A program made the position numbers and the translations under genes. A stretch of DNA of 64,000 nt from Serripes groenlandicus (lineage: Eukaryota > Mollusca > Bivalvia > Cardiida > Cardiidae), in the NCBI GenBank assembly GCA_031761405.1, contig JASEVX010000013.1:50817057-50881056 (forward strand). Direction: 5' to 3'. The stretch's first letter is position 1. Each line of letters starts with the position of its first letter. The notes beneath the pieces were generated by a model. That model saw only the letters and a list, made by a program, of their open reading frames with translations. It was not told the DNA's origin and searched no databases. Shown piece by piece: positions 33,680 to 45,720 of this stretch.

Positions 33680-34130
33680 TACGACTGATTTACTTTAAAC
33701 AGTTGTATAGTTATATCCCGACTGATTTACTTTTAAACAGTTGTATAGTTATATCATGGCTGATTTACTTTATACAGTTTTATGACGGCTTATGTACTTT
33801 TAACAGTTTTATAGTTATATCAAAACTGATTTACTTAAAACAGTGTTATAGTTATATCACGGCTGATTAACTTTAAACAGTGTTATAGTTTTATTACTAC
33901 TGATTAACTTTAAACAGTTTTATAGTTATAGCACGGCTGATTTACTTTGTAATAGTTCTATAGTTATTTCATGGGTGATTTACTTTTTAACAGTTGTATA
34001 GTTATATCACGGCTGATTTATTTTAAACAGTTTCTTTATATTTATATCACAATTGATTTACTTTTAAAAGATGTATAGTACAATCACGGCTGATTTACTT
34101 TAAACAGTTTTATTGTTATATCACTTAGAA
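33680..34130 (+). repeat. ~37-bp satellite, about 12 units
   Basis: Unit GGCTGATTTACTTTAAACAG followed by TTGTATAGTTATATCAC. It shares the TTATAGTTATATCAC core with the 47-bp satellite superfamily. Confidence 0.88.
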
Positions 34131-34635
34131 TCGTGATAACTCTGCTTTCAACATTATACTAGTTACAACACTCAAAATGGTGCTTACTTTATTTTCAACA
34201 GTTTCATAGGTATACCATTGAAAATGGTGTATATTTTGCTTTCAATAGTATTTTAGTTACACCACTCAGAATAAAGTTGACTCTGCTTTCAGCAGTATTA
34301 TAGTTACACCACTCATAATGGTGTTTACTCTGCTTTCGACAGTATTAAAGATACACCACATATCATGGGGTATACCCTGCTTTCAAAAGTAATATAGTTG
34401 CTCAACTCAGAATGGTGTGTATTATAATAATACCACTCATAATGGTGTAAAGTCTGCTTTCAACAGTATTTTTGTAACACTAGTCAGACAATTGTGTTAT
34501 CTACTCTCAACAATTACAGAATCGCGTGTTTTGTAGTTATACCTTTTTAATAGGGTTTACTCTGCCTTCAACAGTATTATAATAAAACCAGTCAAAATTG
34601 TGTTTACTCTGCCGTAAACAGTTTTTTACGAGCTT
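34131..34635 (+). repeat. 47-bp satellite, about 9 units
   Basis: Unit GTTTACTCTGCTTTCAACAG, then TATTATAGTTACACCACTCA and AAATGGT. It is the long form of the 38-bp satellite at 41.4-45.5 kb, which lacks the nine or so bases around GTTTACTCT. Confidence 0.88.
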
Positions 34636-34689
34636 TCCTTGTTTTGAGTTTAGCCTTAATTTGAGAAAATGTCCTATATTCAACATAGG

Positions 34690-34920
34690 AACAATTTGGC
34701 TGTCTGTTTTCTATGCCTTGCTCTTATAAATCACAGTAAAATTACATAAAACAAAGTAGAGAACCGTGATTTACATTTATCAACATCCGGATGACGTCAT
34801 AATCTGCTGGTACCCGAAATAACAAGAACAACTGTTTGGTTTATCGAAAATGCTGACAACCAGAACTTTGTATACGTATGCGGGTCTGCCAACCGCCATT
34901 TCTTAATTTCAGGTAAGACA
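34690..34920 (+). promoter_or_regulatory. Possible promoter and first exon
   Basis: In a short non-repetitive island, a TATA-like TTATAAAT (about 34725) is followed by a perfect cAMP-response-element palindrome TGACGTCA (34792-34799). A textbook splice donor, TTTCAG|GTAAGA, follows at 34912/34913. The putative exon has only a 17-codon ATG frame, so it would be 5' UTR or non-coding. No downstream exon was recognised; each motif alone could be chance. Confidence 0.2.
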
Positions 34921-35309
34921 TTTTCATCTCTATTGTTTTCCCTCGAATAACATGAATTAACATAAAACGTTCACTATTCATTTAGTCATTCGTGTAATCA
35001 TATAAAATCACGCTGTAGTGAAAATAATGCCTTGATATCCGAGAGTCGGCGATGTTTAGTATTCATTGACGGATGTTCCAGGCGAAGGAAATGTCTGAGC
35101 TATGCTTTTCATGGTAATTCCCCCCCTCGTCTTCAGTCCTTTTGACAAAAACTCCTTCGAACTGTCAAATTGCCACGCAATAATTGGTAGAACAATGACA
35201 GAGAATGATGGAAAAAGAGGTGCGTAGGAATGCCAAAATTCACCGGAATCTACCGAAATATATCAAAACAAATATTTACCGAATTCCTCGAAATATAATG
35301 TTGCGTATT
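34921..35309. other. No feature seen
   Basis: Non-repetitive DNA between the candidate donor and the 44-bp satellite; no credible frame. Confidence 0.4.
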
Positions 35310-36905
35310 AATGATATATTAAGGTCAGGTACAGGTCTACATTGTTACATGGTACTTGTACAGGTCAATATTGTTAGGTAGTACTATTCTGCAAGATAAT
35401 AATCAGGTCAATAGTGTTGAGTAGTAAGGTCAGGTACAATTCTTTATTGTTACGACGTTCTTAAACAGGTCAAAATTGTTAGGTAGTTCTATTTTACAAT
35501 ATCAGAATCAGGTCAATATAGTTGAGTTATTATTTTGCACAAAGGTCAGGATCAGGTCAATAATGTTGAGTATTATAATGTATTAAGGTCAGGTACAGGT
35601 TGTTATTGTTAATGAAACCTTGTTTTTAAATTTCAGAATCAGGTCAATATTGTAAGGTAGTACTTTTTTATCAAATCAGAATATAGTTGAGTTATGATAT
35701 TGCATAAAGGTCAGGAACAGGTCAATAATGTTGAGTATGTGTGATCTCTTAAGCTAAAGGTCGTTATTGTTACAAAGTTCGTGGAGAGGTCAATATTGTA
35801 AGGTAGTATTATTTTATTAGATCAGAATCAGGTCAATATAGTTGAGTTAATTTATTGCACCAATGTCAGGTTCTTGTCAATACTGGTAAGTAATATATTG
35901 TATTAAGGTTAGGTTCTTGTAAATATTGTTGAGTATTATATTTTATTAAGTTCAGGATCAGGTCGATATTGTTGAGTTTTAAGGTCAGGTAGAGTCAATA
36001 TTTTTTTTATTCATACTCTATTAAGGTCAGGTACTGGTCAATAGTGATAAGATTGAATACACTATTAAAGTAAGATAGAGGACATTGTTTGTGAGTATCA
36101 GTACTCTACTAAAGTCAGGTACAGGTCAATATTGTTGAGTATTATTACTCTATTAAGGTCAGGTACAGGTCAATATTGTTGAGTATTATTACTCTATTAA
36201 GGTCAGGTTCTGGTTAATCTTGTTGAGTTTTGTGGCACTATTAAAGTAAGATACATGGGAATATTGTTGAGTATCAGTACTCTATTAAGGTCAGGTACTG
36301 GTCAATATTATTGAGTATTATTACTCTATTAATGTCAGGTACTGGTTAATCTTGTTGAGTTTTAATGCACTATTAAAGTAAGATACATGGGAATATTGTT
36401 GAGTATCAGTACTCTATTAATGTCAGGTTCTGGTCAATATTATTGAGTATTATTACTCTATTTAGGTCAGGTTCAGGTCAGTACTGTTTTCGTTTTGATA
36501 TACTATTAAAGTCAAATACAGGTCAATATTGTTAAGTATCAGTACTCTATTAAGGTCAGGTACAGGTCAATATTGTTGAGTATTATTACTCTATTAAGGT
36601 CAGGTACAGGTCAATATTGTTGAGTATTAGTATATTATTAAAGTCAGTTCTTGGTCAATATTATTGAGTATTATAAGGTATTGAGGTCAGGTTCTGGTCA
36701 ATATTGTTGAGTATTATATTATATTAAGGTCAAGATCAGGTATATATTGTTGAGTAGTATTAAGCTATTGAGGTCAGTTTCAGGTCATTAGTAGAACTTG
36801 TAGAAGGGTCAGGGTTATGTCAATATTGTTGAGTATTATTAAGCTATTACGGTCAGGATCAGGTCAATTTTGTTGAGTATTATAAAGTTCTAGGGTCAGG
36901 TAACG
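35310..36905 (+). repeat. 44-bp satellite with AGGTCA direct repeats
   Basis: The consensus AAGGTCAGGTACAGGTCAAT then ATTGTTGAGTATTATTACTC and TATT is clearest at 36105-36190 and 36535-36630. Units elsewhere have insertions and deletions. Each good unit contains AGGTCA, a 5-base spacer GGTAC, and AGGTCA. Non-coding. Confidence 0.92.
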
Positions 36906-37911
36906 CCCCTCATAGTACACACTGGATGTGTGACCCAATACCTTTTAGAAATAATATATTTTCCACATAAGCCGTGATTGTGAATGTTGTTTAGTCGTAT
37001 TATTCACTCAGTTAAAACGACTATGTCAAAAACCTTAAACACGAACTATTTTTACATTTACAAAGTTGACCAGAATTTGTATTGCCAATTACGGATCTGT
37101 GAGACTAGAAATTTAACAATGATCTTTCCACATGAGTCATGATTATGAAAGCATTCGTCACATTATGTATGCATATAAAGCTTTTCCATATATATAATGC
37201 TATACAATTATTTTGAATACAAAATGATCGATTTCAATAGATTTGTTTTTGAGAGTTAAAGATTCACAGGTAAATGTGTATTATTACAGATAATCAACAA
37301 TATTTTAACTCTTTACAATGTTTTTAGTATACAACTGTTTGAATCTGTCTAACAACACCGATTTAACCTTGCTCACGTTTCTATGGAAGAGATATGCAAC
37401 GGGTCTGGTACCGGTTTGTTTAAGGATTTGGGTTATTAAGAACTTAAAGTGCTATTTGTTACAAACACCGGGTCCAAACCAGAATCCTACATATCCTATA
37501 TCAACGAACGAAAATGTGCAAATTAAAACCTAAATGAGTCATTGATATTGTAAATTTGAATTGGGTTTCTAAATATTCTATCAAACAGTATTCAATAAGT
37601 CAAGTTTCAATGTTAAAGTTCTCTTATAACCAAAACTCAACGACAATTGAACCCTTTAAATCATAGAATATACGATAGTTTCACATAGTGTGTGTGTCAA
37701 ATGTATTGTGTCAATACCTTTTATCGGATACGACAGCATTATAAATCCTTAGCTATGAATGTCAATCACAATATATTTAAAAAGCAAAATAGTAAGTAAG
37801 TAAATGTTTCCAGAAACATACACAGTCACGTACTGCAGTTCTCTAGAAACCAGTTATATTTCAGTTCTTAAATCCTTATTTAACCACCAAAACATATGCT
37901 GTTGGTTACCA
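36906..37911. other. No gene seen
   Basis: AT-rich DNA. A 71-codon frame at 37318-37533 has no domain; its end (ACCGGGTCCAAACC) resembles a segment near 38597 (ACCGGGCCCAAACC), hinting at a dispersed repeat. Confidence 0.4.
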
Positions 37912-38417
37912 CAGTATATATTAAAATGAATGAATGAATGGTGTTTTGAGGCCCGTCGACAACTATGGTCATTTTAGGGGCTTAATAAGTTTCTTACTGT
38001 AAATGATGAAATTATTAAAATTTAAACATAAATAACCAGTTTATTAGACAAAACAATCAAACATGATGTATGCGATACTCAAAATTTAATATGAAACAAC
38101 ATGTTAGCCAATGTAAAAATGCGTTTAGGCAAACAAGCCAAACATTACTATGTAATACTTAACATAAAGATAAACAATATCTGAGAAAATGCGGAACAGG
38201 ATTAGTAAAAGTAATGAATGTGCAAAAGCACGATTTAAGAAATAATCATATTTTATTAAAAATATTAATTTCCCTTAGGAAATCAAATACTTGTTCAGGT
38301 TTGACAGACTCAAAGAGCTGACGCATACTTTGAGCCATGACAAATCTATTACGTATTGGGGCGAAATCAGCACATTCTAGAAAAATATGCTGTACTGAAC
38401 AATATATATTAGAATGA
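37912..38417 (-). mobile_element. 5'-truncated LINE insertion with target-site duplication
   Basis: The minus strand runs from a C-terminal LINE protein fragment (38400 down to 38246) through a 3' UTR to AATGACCATAGTTGTCGACG and GGCCTCAAAACACC, ending in (ATTC)n at 37926-37940. The flanks CAGTATATATTAAAATGA (37912-37929) and CAATATATATTAGAATGA (38400-38417) match at 16 of 18 positions and are the likely target-site duplication. 5' truncation plus a TSD is the hallmark of target-primed reverse transcription. Confidence 0.85.
38246..38400 (-). pseudogene. C-terminus of a jockey-like LINE polyprotein
   Basis: The frame reads CSVQHIFLECADFAPIRNRF, then VMAQSMRQLFESVKPEQV and FDFLREINIFNKI, and stops at TGA (38246-38248). 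A V.HIFLEC.DF..IR motif followed by LF..V.PE.V..FL.EI is the usual end of jockey/CR1-type LINE ORF2 after the RT (family knowledge, from memory). About 50 codons remain, all open, since truncation removed everything upstream. The exact clade is uncertain. Confidence 0.75.
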
Positions 38418-39114
38418 TTAATATACGATATATTGTAGAGCCAATATCTGTTTACTATATCTTTTCTACGACAAATGAACTCACCTTTCTATTGGCAAAC
38501 AATTCCATGCACTGCAAATACGGGTGTATTCCACTTGCTAACAGACTTGTCTCTGTCTGGAACTATCTGGAACTATCTGTGGTTGTTGTCAACATAAACC
38601 GGGCCCAAACCCGTCATCCACTTATATTACAGTAACAGACGAACAGGTGTAGTTGCATGCTGGAAAGATATAAACATCCGTCTACCGCTGAAGATTCAAT
38701 AGTGTATTTATTTGCATATTCTCTGACGTATATAATAATGTGTATTACGGATGTTACCCTTCACTTAAAATGGTCGATTATTCCGATAAATATAACAGGT
38801 GTGGTACTCTGTTACACGAAGATTTGTTTTCGGTCTAATATGATTGGTACCGGGTTTAAGACGATAATCGATGGATTAAGGAGACGAAATGTGTTGCTTC
38901 ACATGACACTTATGTATTTGTCCTTTCAACCGTAACAATGCAAATCCTGTTGTCTACATAACCATTACGTTTCTGTAATAAAGGCGTGGCATTTGGTAAG
39001 GTTGAAATGCAGACATTACATGTTGCATTATTATGTGTTTCATTCGTATGCAAACAGTCAACATTTGAGATCATATCGGCCAGTTTCACATATTCATTTG
39101 TTTACGGGCTCTAC
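38418..39114. other. No gene seen
   Basis: Two adjacent open frames (38414-38635 and 38657-38935) are hydrophobic/mixed and lack domains; they are probably chance. No arrays. Confidence 0.35.
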
Positions 39115-40265
39115 CCAACTGCAGTGTTTATAGGTAGGCACTGAACGTTTGTAAGTGTTCGTGGGTTAATGTATAGGTACGCTCGTAAATGTTTGTTGGT
39201 TAGAATATATAAATATACATGGTATGTTTTTAATTGTTTGTGGGATGGTGTATATAGGGAGACATGGTATGAGTGTTAGTGTTCGTGGGTTTGTTTGTAT
39301 AGGTAAACATGATACCTTTGCAAATCTTAGTTAGTTTTTGTAGTTAAGTAGACATGATACGTGTGTGTTGGTTGGTCTATATAAGTAGACATGTTTGTAA
39401 GTGTACGTGGTTTGATGTTTATAGGTAGACACGATACATGTGTAAATGTTGGTTGTTATGTCTACATAGGTATACATGGTATGTTCGTAAATGTTCATGG
39501 GTTTGTGTATATAGGTAGAATCGTTACCTGTGTAAGTGTAAGTTGGCTGATTGTATAGGTAGACATGTACGTTCGTAAGAGTTCGTGGGTTAGTGTATGT
39601 ACATGTATAAGTAGACACGTAACGTTACGATCGTAAGTGTGTGTGTGTTAGTGTATATAGACATAGTACGTTCGTAAGTGTGCGTGGGCTGTTGTATAAA
39701 AGGGAACACGTTACGTTCGTAGGTTAGTGTATATAGGACTGCTCGCCATATAGTTAATTAGGCAGGTCGAGGATAAATAAATTCGCAACAGTTAGTGTAT
39801 ATACGTTCGTAAGTTCTCGTCTTTTGGTGCATTTAGGTAATAGTAAGTTAGTTGATTGATTGGGCTTTAACGACTTTTTAACATTTTCTCAGTCATATCA
39901 CGGCGGCCAGTTCAGATACTCATGTGTTCCCTGGCTTTCTCACTCTAGTACTCCACACAACAATCTTTTCAAGCAACTAGCTGCTTTTCCATATATACTT
40001 AGCCCATTGGTGGACGACAAATGACGCATGTCTCATTGCTTTTTGTCGAACGTCGGACAGAAAGTTGGCCGAGCACGGATTCGAACTAACAACCCATGGG
40101 TTGACAGCCCGCGTCGCTACCGACTGAGCTACCGGTACTCGTCGAGAGTTATTAAGTGTTTCGGGGTTGATGTTTATACGTCGATACGGTAGTACGTTCG
40201 TAAGTGTTCTTGGTTTGGTGTTTAAAGTCGGAAACGGTTCGTTCGTTATTGTTCTTGGGTTGATT
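39115..40265 (+). repeat. ~48-bp satellite split by a SINE
   Basis: The loose unit GTTCGTAAGTGTTCGTGGGT with TAGTGTATATAGGTAGACAT and GGTAC runs from 39115 to about 39840. It resumes after the SINE at 40150-40265 (GTACGTTCGTAAGTGTTCTT). The Thr/Tyr-rich minus-strand frame at 39331-39618 is its translation. Confidence 0.85.
39854..40141 (-). mobile_element. tRNA-derived SINE, family 1 (full length)
   Basis: The minus-strand head carries GTAGCTCAGTCGGTAGCGAC (A box) and GTTAGTTCGAATCCGTGCTC (B box). The body has CCACCAATGGGCTAAGTATA, AAGCAGCTAGTTGCTTGAAA, CTGGCCGCCGTGATATGACT and GTTAAAGCCCAATCAATCAA. It lies inside the ~48-bp satellite, so it is younger than the array. Confidence 0.9.
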
Positions 40266-40650
40266 TAGCGTTGGTGTCGATAGGGATACTGGGTCATATG
40301 ACCATTCATGAAGATATGTGTCTACCTTTTCGAGTACAGTGATCGGAATGATGTATTCGTTAGTCCGCGATAATTCATTTTCACTAAATTATATTTTGGT
40401 ACGAAGATAATTGGCAGGTCAATTTTGCTGAGTAGTAACAACAGACTATCTTGAAACCAACGGTGCAGAAGACAACCCATTCGTGTAACCATTTTCCATG
40501 AACAGACGTGTTGTTAGCCTCTGAGGCAGACGACTTTGGCAGTTAAACCTTGTGCCAGTATTAAATATGTTCAACTTTTTTCAATAGTCATACTTCCTAT
40601 TTAGTGATTTTTGTACTAGATGTTTTCAACAGATTGATTGTATATTGGAA
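40266..40650. other. Short unique stretch with single repeat units
   Basis: GGCAGGTCAATTTTGCTGAG at about 40412 is a solitary relative of the 44-bp satellite. GCCTCTGAGGCAGACGACTT at about 40519 is a TTAA-MITE arm. No gene. Confidence 0.45.
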
Positions 40651-40841
40651 AGGTTTTTAATGCATAGATATAATTGACAAATTCAAAGTTAACCCTTACC
40701 AAGCTTAAGTTCGTCTCAATTCTTTGTCTAAGTAGAGTAGTAATAAGGTTTTTAATGTATAGATATAATTGACAAATTCAAAGTTAACCCTCACCAGTCT
40801 TAAGTTCGTCTCAATTCTTTGTCTAAGTATAGTAGTAATAT
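40651..40841 (+). repeat. 95-bp tandem duplication
   Basis: AGGTTTTTAATGCATAGATA, then AATTCAAAGTTAACCCTTAC and TTAAGTTCGTCTCAATTCTT, occurs twice in succession (starts 40651 and 40746) with only a few differences; a recent local duplication. Confidence 0.92.
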
Positions 40842-41097
40842 TGTTTTTGACTTGTATAATAAAATGAAGGAATTAACTTTTCTAACGTTCTGACCATTTT
40901 CAAATTCTTGATATAAAGATAGAAAATTCAAACAATAGTGTTAATACGTATCCTAGCAATTAATTTTGGTAAATCACCTAACAAAGCCCTATTTGAAGGA
41001 TATCGGATTTCACAATATTAAGATACCTGATATTTTTAACTCTTTCCCACATACCCTTTTTTAGTCTCTTATAACTCCTTTATACTTTGATATGTTA
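40842..41097. other. No feature seen
   Basis: AT-rich DNA. TAACTCTTTCCCACATACCC at 41038 may be a TTAA-MITE end. Confidence 0.35.
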
Positions 41098-41345
41098 TAC
41101 GGCCTCAATTGTGTAATGGAAGAGCGTATGCCTCGATGCGAGAGATAGCGGGTTAGATCCTCGGCCAGGTCATACCAAATACTTTAGAAAATGGTAAGTA
41201 TGGCTTTCTATCCATGGCCCTCAGGATTGTGGATGGGCGTAACGACTGACTCGATGGTGACTGGATAAGTGGACCAGCAGTACTGGCAACTTATCCAGGA
41301 ACCACCTCATATAGCTGAACAATTACTTTAAATCGGCGTAACATA
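41098..41345 (+). mobile_element. tRNA-derived SINE, family 2 (full length)
   Basis: The head CGGCCTCAATTGTGTAATGG, AGAGCGTATGCCTCGATGCG and GGGTTAGATCCTCGGCCAGG has the layout of a tRNA with a B box at about 41151. The body is CATACCAAATACTTTAGAAA, CCCTCAGGATTGTGG, CCAGCAGTACTGGCAACTTA and ACCACCTCATATAGCTGAAC. The tail is AAATCGGCGTAACATATTG. Confidence 0.82.
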
Positions 41346-41449
41346 TTGCTGTTGTAGTGTTAAGTGAACGCATACATGGTCATTGGCAGTTTTAAATAAA
41401 GTCTCTCGTATTTCAAACATAAAATATTATTACACTTTTCACATCACAG

Positions 41450-44400
41450 ATAAATGGACACCATTGTTATAGTTACACCATTCAAATGGATGCTTCTATC
41501 AGTGTTATAGTTACACCACTAAAATGTGTGTTTAATCTGCTTTCAACAGTGTTATAGTTACACCACTCAAATGGGTGCTTTTAACAGTGTTGTAGATACA
41601 CCATTCAAATGGGTGCTTTTAACAGTGTTATAGTTACACCTCTACAACGGGTGCTTTCAACAGTTTTATAGTTACATCTCTCAAACGGGTGCTTTCAACA
41701 GTGTTATAGTTACACCTCTCAAATGGGTGCTTTCAACAGTGTTATAGTTACACCACTCAAATGGGTGCTTTCAACAGTGTTATAGTTACACCTCTCAAAT
41801 GGGTGCTTTAAACAGTTTTATAGTTACACCTCTCAAACGGGTGCTTTCAACAGTGTTATAGTTACACCTCTCAAATGGGTGCTTTCAACAGTGTTATAGT
41901 TACATCACTTAAATGGTTGCTTTTAACAGTGTTATAGTTACACCTCTCAAATGGGTGCTTTAAACAGTGGTATAGTTACAGCACTCAAACGGGTGCTTTC
42001 AACAGTGTTATAGTTACACCACTCAAATGGGTGCTTTCAACAGTGTTATAGTTACACCACTCAAACGGGTGCTTTCAACAGTGTTATAGTTACACCTCTC
42101 AAATGGGTGCTTTCAACAGTGTTATAGTTACATCACTTAAATGGTTGCTTTTAACAGTGTTATAGTTACACCTCTCAAATGGGTGCTTTAAACAGTGGTA
42201 TAGTTACAGCTCTCAAACGGGTGCTTTCAACAGTGTTATAGTTACACCACTCAAATGGGTGCTTTCAACAGTGTTATAGTTACAACACTAAAATGGGTGT
42301 CTTTAACAGTGTTATAGTTACACGACTCAAACGGGTTCTTTTAATAGTGTTATAGTTACACCTCTCAAACGGGTGTTTTTAACAGTGTTTTATTTTCACC
42401 TCTCAAATGGATGCTTTCAACAGTGATATAGTTACATCACTCAAATGGGTGCTTTCAACAGTGTTACAGTTACACCACTCAAATGGGTACTTTCAACAGT
42501 GTTATTGTTACACGACTCATATGGGTGCTTTCAACAGTGTTATAGTTACACCACTCAAATGGGTGCTTTCAACAGTGTTATAGTTACACCTCTCAAACGG
42601 ATGCTTACAACAGTGTTATAGTTACACTTCTCAAACGGGTGCTTTCAACAGTGTTATAGTTACACCTCTCAAACGGATGCTTTTAACAGTGTTATAGTTA
42701 CATCTCTCAAACGAATGCTTTCAACAGTGTTATAGTTACACCTCTCAAACGGATGCTTTTAACAGTGTTATAGTTACACCTCTCAAACGGATGCTTTCAA
42801 CAGTGTTATAGTTACACCACTCAAATATGTGTTTACTCTGCTTTCAACAGTGTTATAGTTACACCTCTCAAACGGATGCTTTCAACAGTGTTATAGTTAC
42901 ACCTCTCAAACGGGTGCTTTCAACAGTGTTAAAGTTACATCACTCAAACGGGTTAGTTCAACAGTGTTATAGTTACATCACTCAAATGGATGCTTTTAAC
43001 AGTGCTATAGTTACATCACTCAAACGGGTTAGTTCAACAGTGTTATAGTTACATCACTCAAATGGATGCTTTTAACAGTGCTATAGTTACACCTCTCAAA
43101 CGGGTTATTTCAACAGTGTTATAGTTACACGACTCAAATGTGTGCTTTAAACAGTGTTATAGTTACACCACTCAAATGTGTGCTTTTAACAGTGTTATAG
43201 TTACACCACTCGAATGTGTGTTTTTAACAGTGTTATAGTCACACCGCTCAAATGTGTGTTTTTACAGTGTTATAGTTACACGACTCAAATGTGTGCTTTT
43301 AACAGTGTTATAGATACACCACTCAAATGTGTGTTTACTCTACTTTCAACAGTGTTATAGTTACACCACACAAATGGGTGCTTTCAACAGTGTTAAAGTT
43401 ACACCACCACTCAAATGGATCCTTTCAACATCGTTATAGTTATACCACTCAAAAGTATGTTTACTCTGCTTTCAACAATGTTATAGTTAGACGACTCAAA
43501 TGTGTGCTTTTAACAGTGTTATAGTTACACCACTCGAATGTGTGTTTTTAACAGTGTTATAGTCACACCGCTCAAATGTGTGTTTTTAACAGTGTTATAG
43601 TTACACGACTCAAATGTGTGCTTTTAACAATGTTATAGTTACACCACTCACATGTGTGTTTACTCTACTTTCAATAGTGTTATAGTTACACCACACAAAT
43701 GGGTGCTTTCAACAGTGTTAAAGTTACACCACTCAAATTGGTCCTTTCAACATCGTTATAGTTATACCACACAACAGTGTGTTTACTCTGCTTTCAACAA
43801 TGTTATAGTTACACCACTCAAATGGGTGCTTTTAACAGTGTTATAGTTACACGACTCAAATGGGTGCTTTAAACAGTGTTATAGTTACACGACTCAAATA
43901 GGTGCTTCCATCAGGGTTATAGTTACACCACTGAAATATGTGTTTACTCTGCTTTCAACAGTGTTAAAGTTACACCACTCAAATGGGTGCTTTCAACATC
44001 GTTATAGTTATACCACTCAAAAGTGTGTTTACTCTGCTTTCAACAGTGTTATAGTTACACCACTCAAATGGGTGCTTTTAACAGTGTTATAGTTACACCT
44101 ATTAAATAGATGCTTTCAACAGTGTTATAGTTACACCACTAAAATGGGTGCTTCTATCAGTGTTATAGTTACACCGCTCAAATGTGTACTCTGCTTTCAA
44201 CAGTGTTGTAGTAAAAAGTTACACATCTCAATTGGGTGCTTTCAACAGTGTTATAGTTACACCACTCAAATTGGTGTTTACTCTGCTTTTAACAGTGTTA
44301 TAGTTACACCACTCAAATGGGTGCTTTTAACAGTGTTATAGTTACACCGCTCAAATGGGTGCTTTCAATATTGTTCTAGTTACACGACTCAAATGTGTGT

Positions 44401-45530
44401 TTACTCTGCTTTTAACAGTGTTATAGTTACAGGACTCGTATGGGTGCCTCCAACGGTGTTATTGTTACACCGCTTAAATGGGTGCTTTCAATAGTGTTAT
44501 ACTTACACCACTCAAATGGGTGTTTACTCTGCTTTCAACTGTGTTTTAGTTACACTGCTCAAATGTGTGTTTACTCTGCATTCAACAGTGTTATAGTTAC
44601 ACCGCTCAAATGGATGCTTTCAACAGTGTTATAGTTACACGACTCAATCGTGTGTTTACTCTACTTTCAACAGTGTTATAGTTACACCTCTCAAATGTGT
44701 GCTTTCAACAGTGTTATAGTTACACCTCTCAAATGTGTGCTTTCAACAGTGTTATAGTTATACCTCTCAAATGTGTTCTTTCAACAGTGTTATAGTTACA
44801 CCTCTGAAACGGGTGCTTTCAACAGTGTTATAGTTACACCTCTCAAATGTGTGCTTTCAACAGTGTAATAGTTACACTGCTCAAATGGGAGCTTTCAACA
44901 GTGGTATAGAAATGTGTGTTTACTGTACTTTTAACAGTGTTATAGTTACACCTCTCATATGGGTGCTTTCAACAGTGTTATAGTTACACCACTCAAATGG
45001 GTGCTCTCAACAGTGTTATAGTTACACCTCTCAATCGGGTGTTTTCAACAGTGTTATAGTTACACTGCTCAAATGTGTGCTTTCAACAGTGTTATAGTTA
45101 CACGACACAAATGGGTGCTTTCAACAGTGTTATAGTTACACCACTCAAATGTGTGTTTACTCTGCTTTCAACGGTGTTATAGTAATACCACTTAAACGAG
45201 TGCTTCCATCAGTGTTATAGTTACACCACTCAAATGTGTGTTTACGTTTCTTTCAACAGTGTTATAGTTACACCTTTCAAATGGATGCTTTCAACAGTGT
45301 TATAGTTACACGACTAAAATGGTTGCTTCTATCAGTGTTATAGTTACACCACTCAACTGTGTGTTTAATCTGCTTTCAACAGTGTTATAGTTACACCATA
45401 CAAATGGATGCTTCTATCAGTGTTATAGTTACACCACACAAATGTTTGTTTAATCTGCTTTCAACAGTGTTATAGTTACACCACTCAAATGGGTGCTTTT
45501 AACAGTGTTATAGTTACACCACTCAAATGG
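41450..45530 (+). repeat. 38-bp satellite array, ~4.1 kb, with 47-bp variants
   Basis: The unit is GTGTTATAGTTACACCTCTC followed by AAATGGGTGCTTTCAACA. An exact 38-bp step is seen at 41701/41739. Beyond about 42.8 kb, 47-bp units containing TGTTTACTCTGC alternate with 38-mers, suggesting higher-order structure. Six or seven short Cys/Tyr/Val-rich frames of about 65 codons are translations of the repeat. The array is cut at 45530 by the 8-kb TIR element and resumes at 53567. Confidence 0.97.
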
Positions 45531-45720
45531 CATCTTCGCAAGCCAATGGTTATTTGTCCATTACATTACCATAATTACCCTTGGCTGACGGCTTCTTTAA
45601 ATTTGAAATTCCCGCTTTGCCACCTAGCGGTTGCAATTCTGAAACTTTCATCGTCCAATAGAATGATCGGTAACAAACGTCGTTGGTTTTCTGTTAATAT
45701 GGCGTCTACGTTGCTTACAA
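45531..45720 (+). repeat. Left terminal inverted repeat
   Basis: Pairs with 53380-53566. The match is strongest over the first ~80 bp, then patchy: CATCGTCCAATAGAATGATC against GCATCCAATGAAATGCCGTG. It appears to extend to the ATG of the helicase frame (ATGGCGTCTACG against ATGGGCGCCGCTTCCG). Confidence 0.85.

Noticed and set aside
38414..38935. Two adjacent plus-strand frames as a two-exon gene
   Set aside because: No splice signals connecting them and no domain; they directly abut a LINE insertion.
42827..44634. A series of ~65-codon frames with recurring TVLKLHHSNG-like text
   Set aside because: Produced by the 38/47-bp satellite; units are not multiples of three and frames shift at each length variant.
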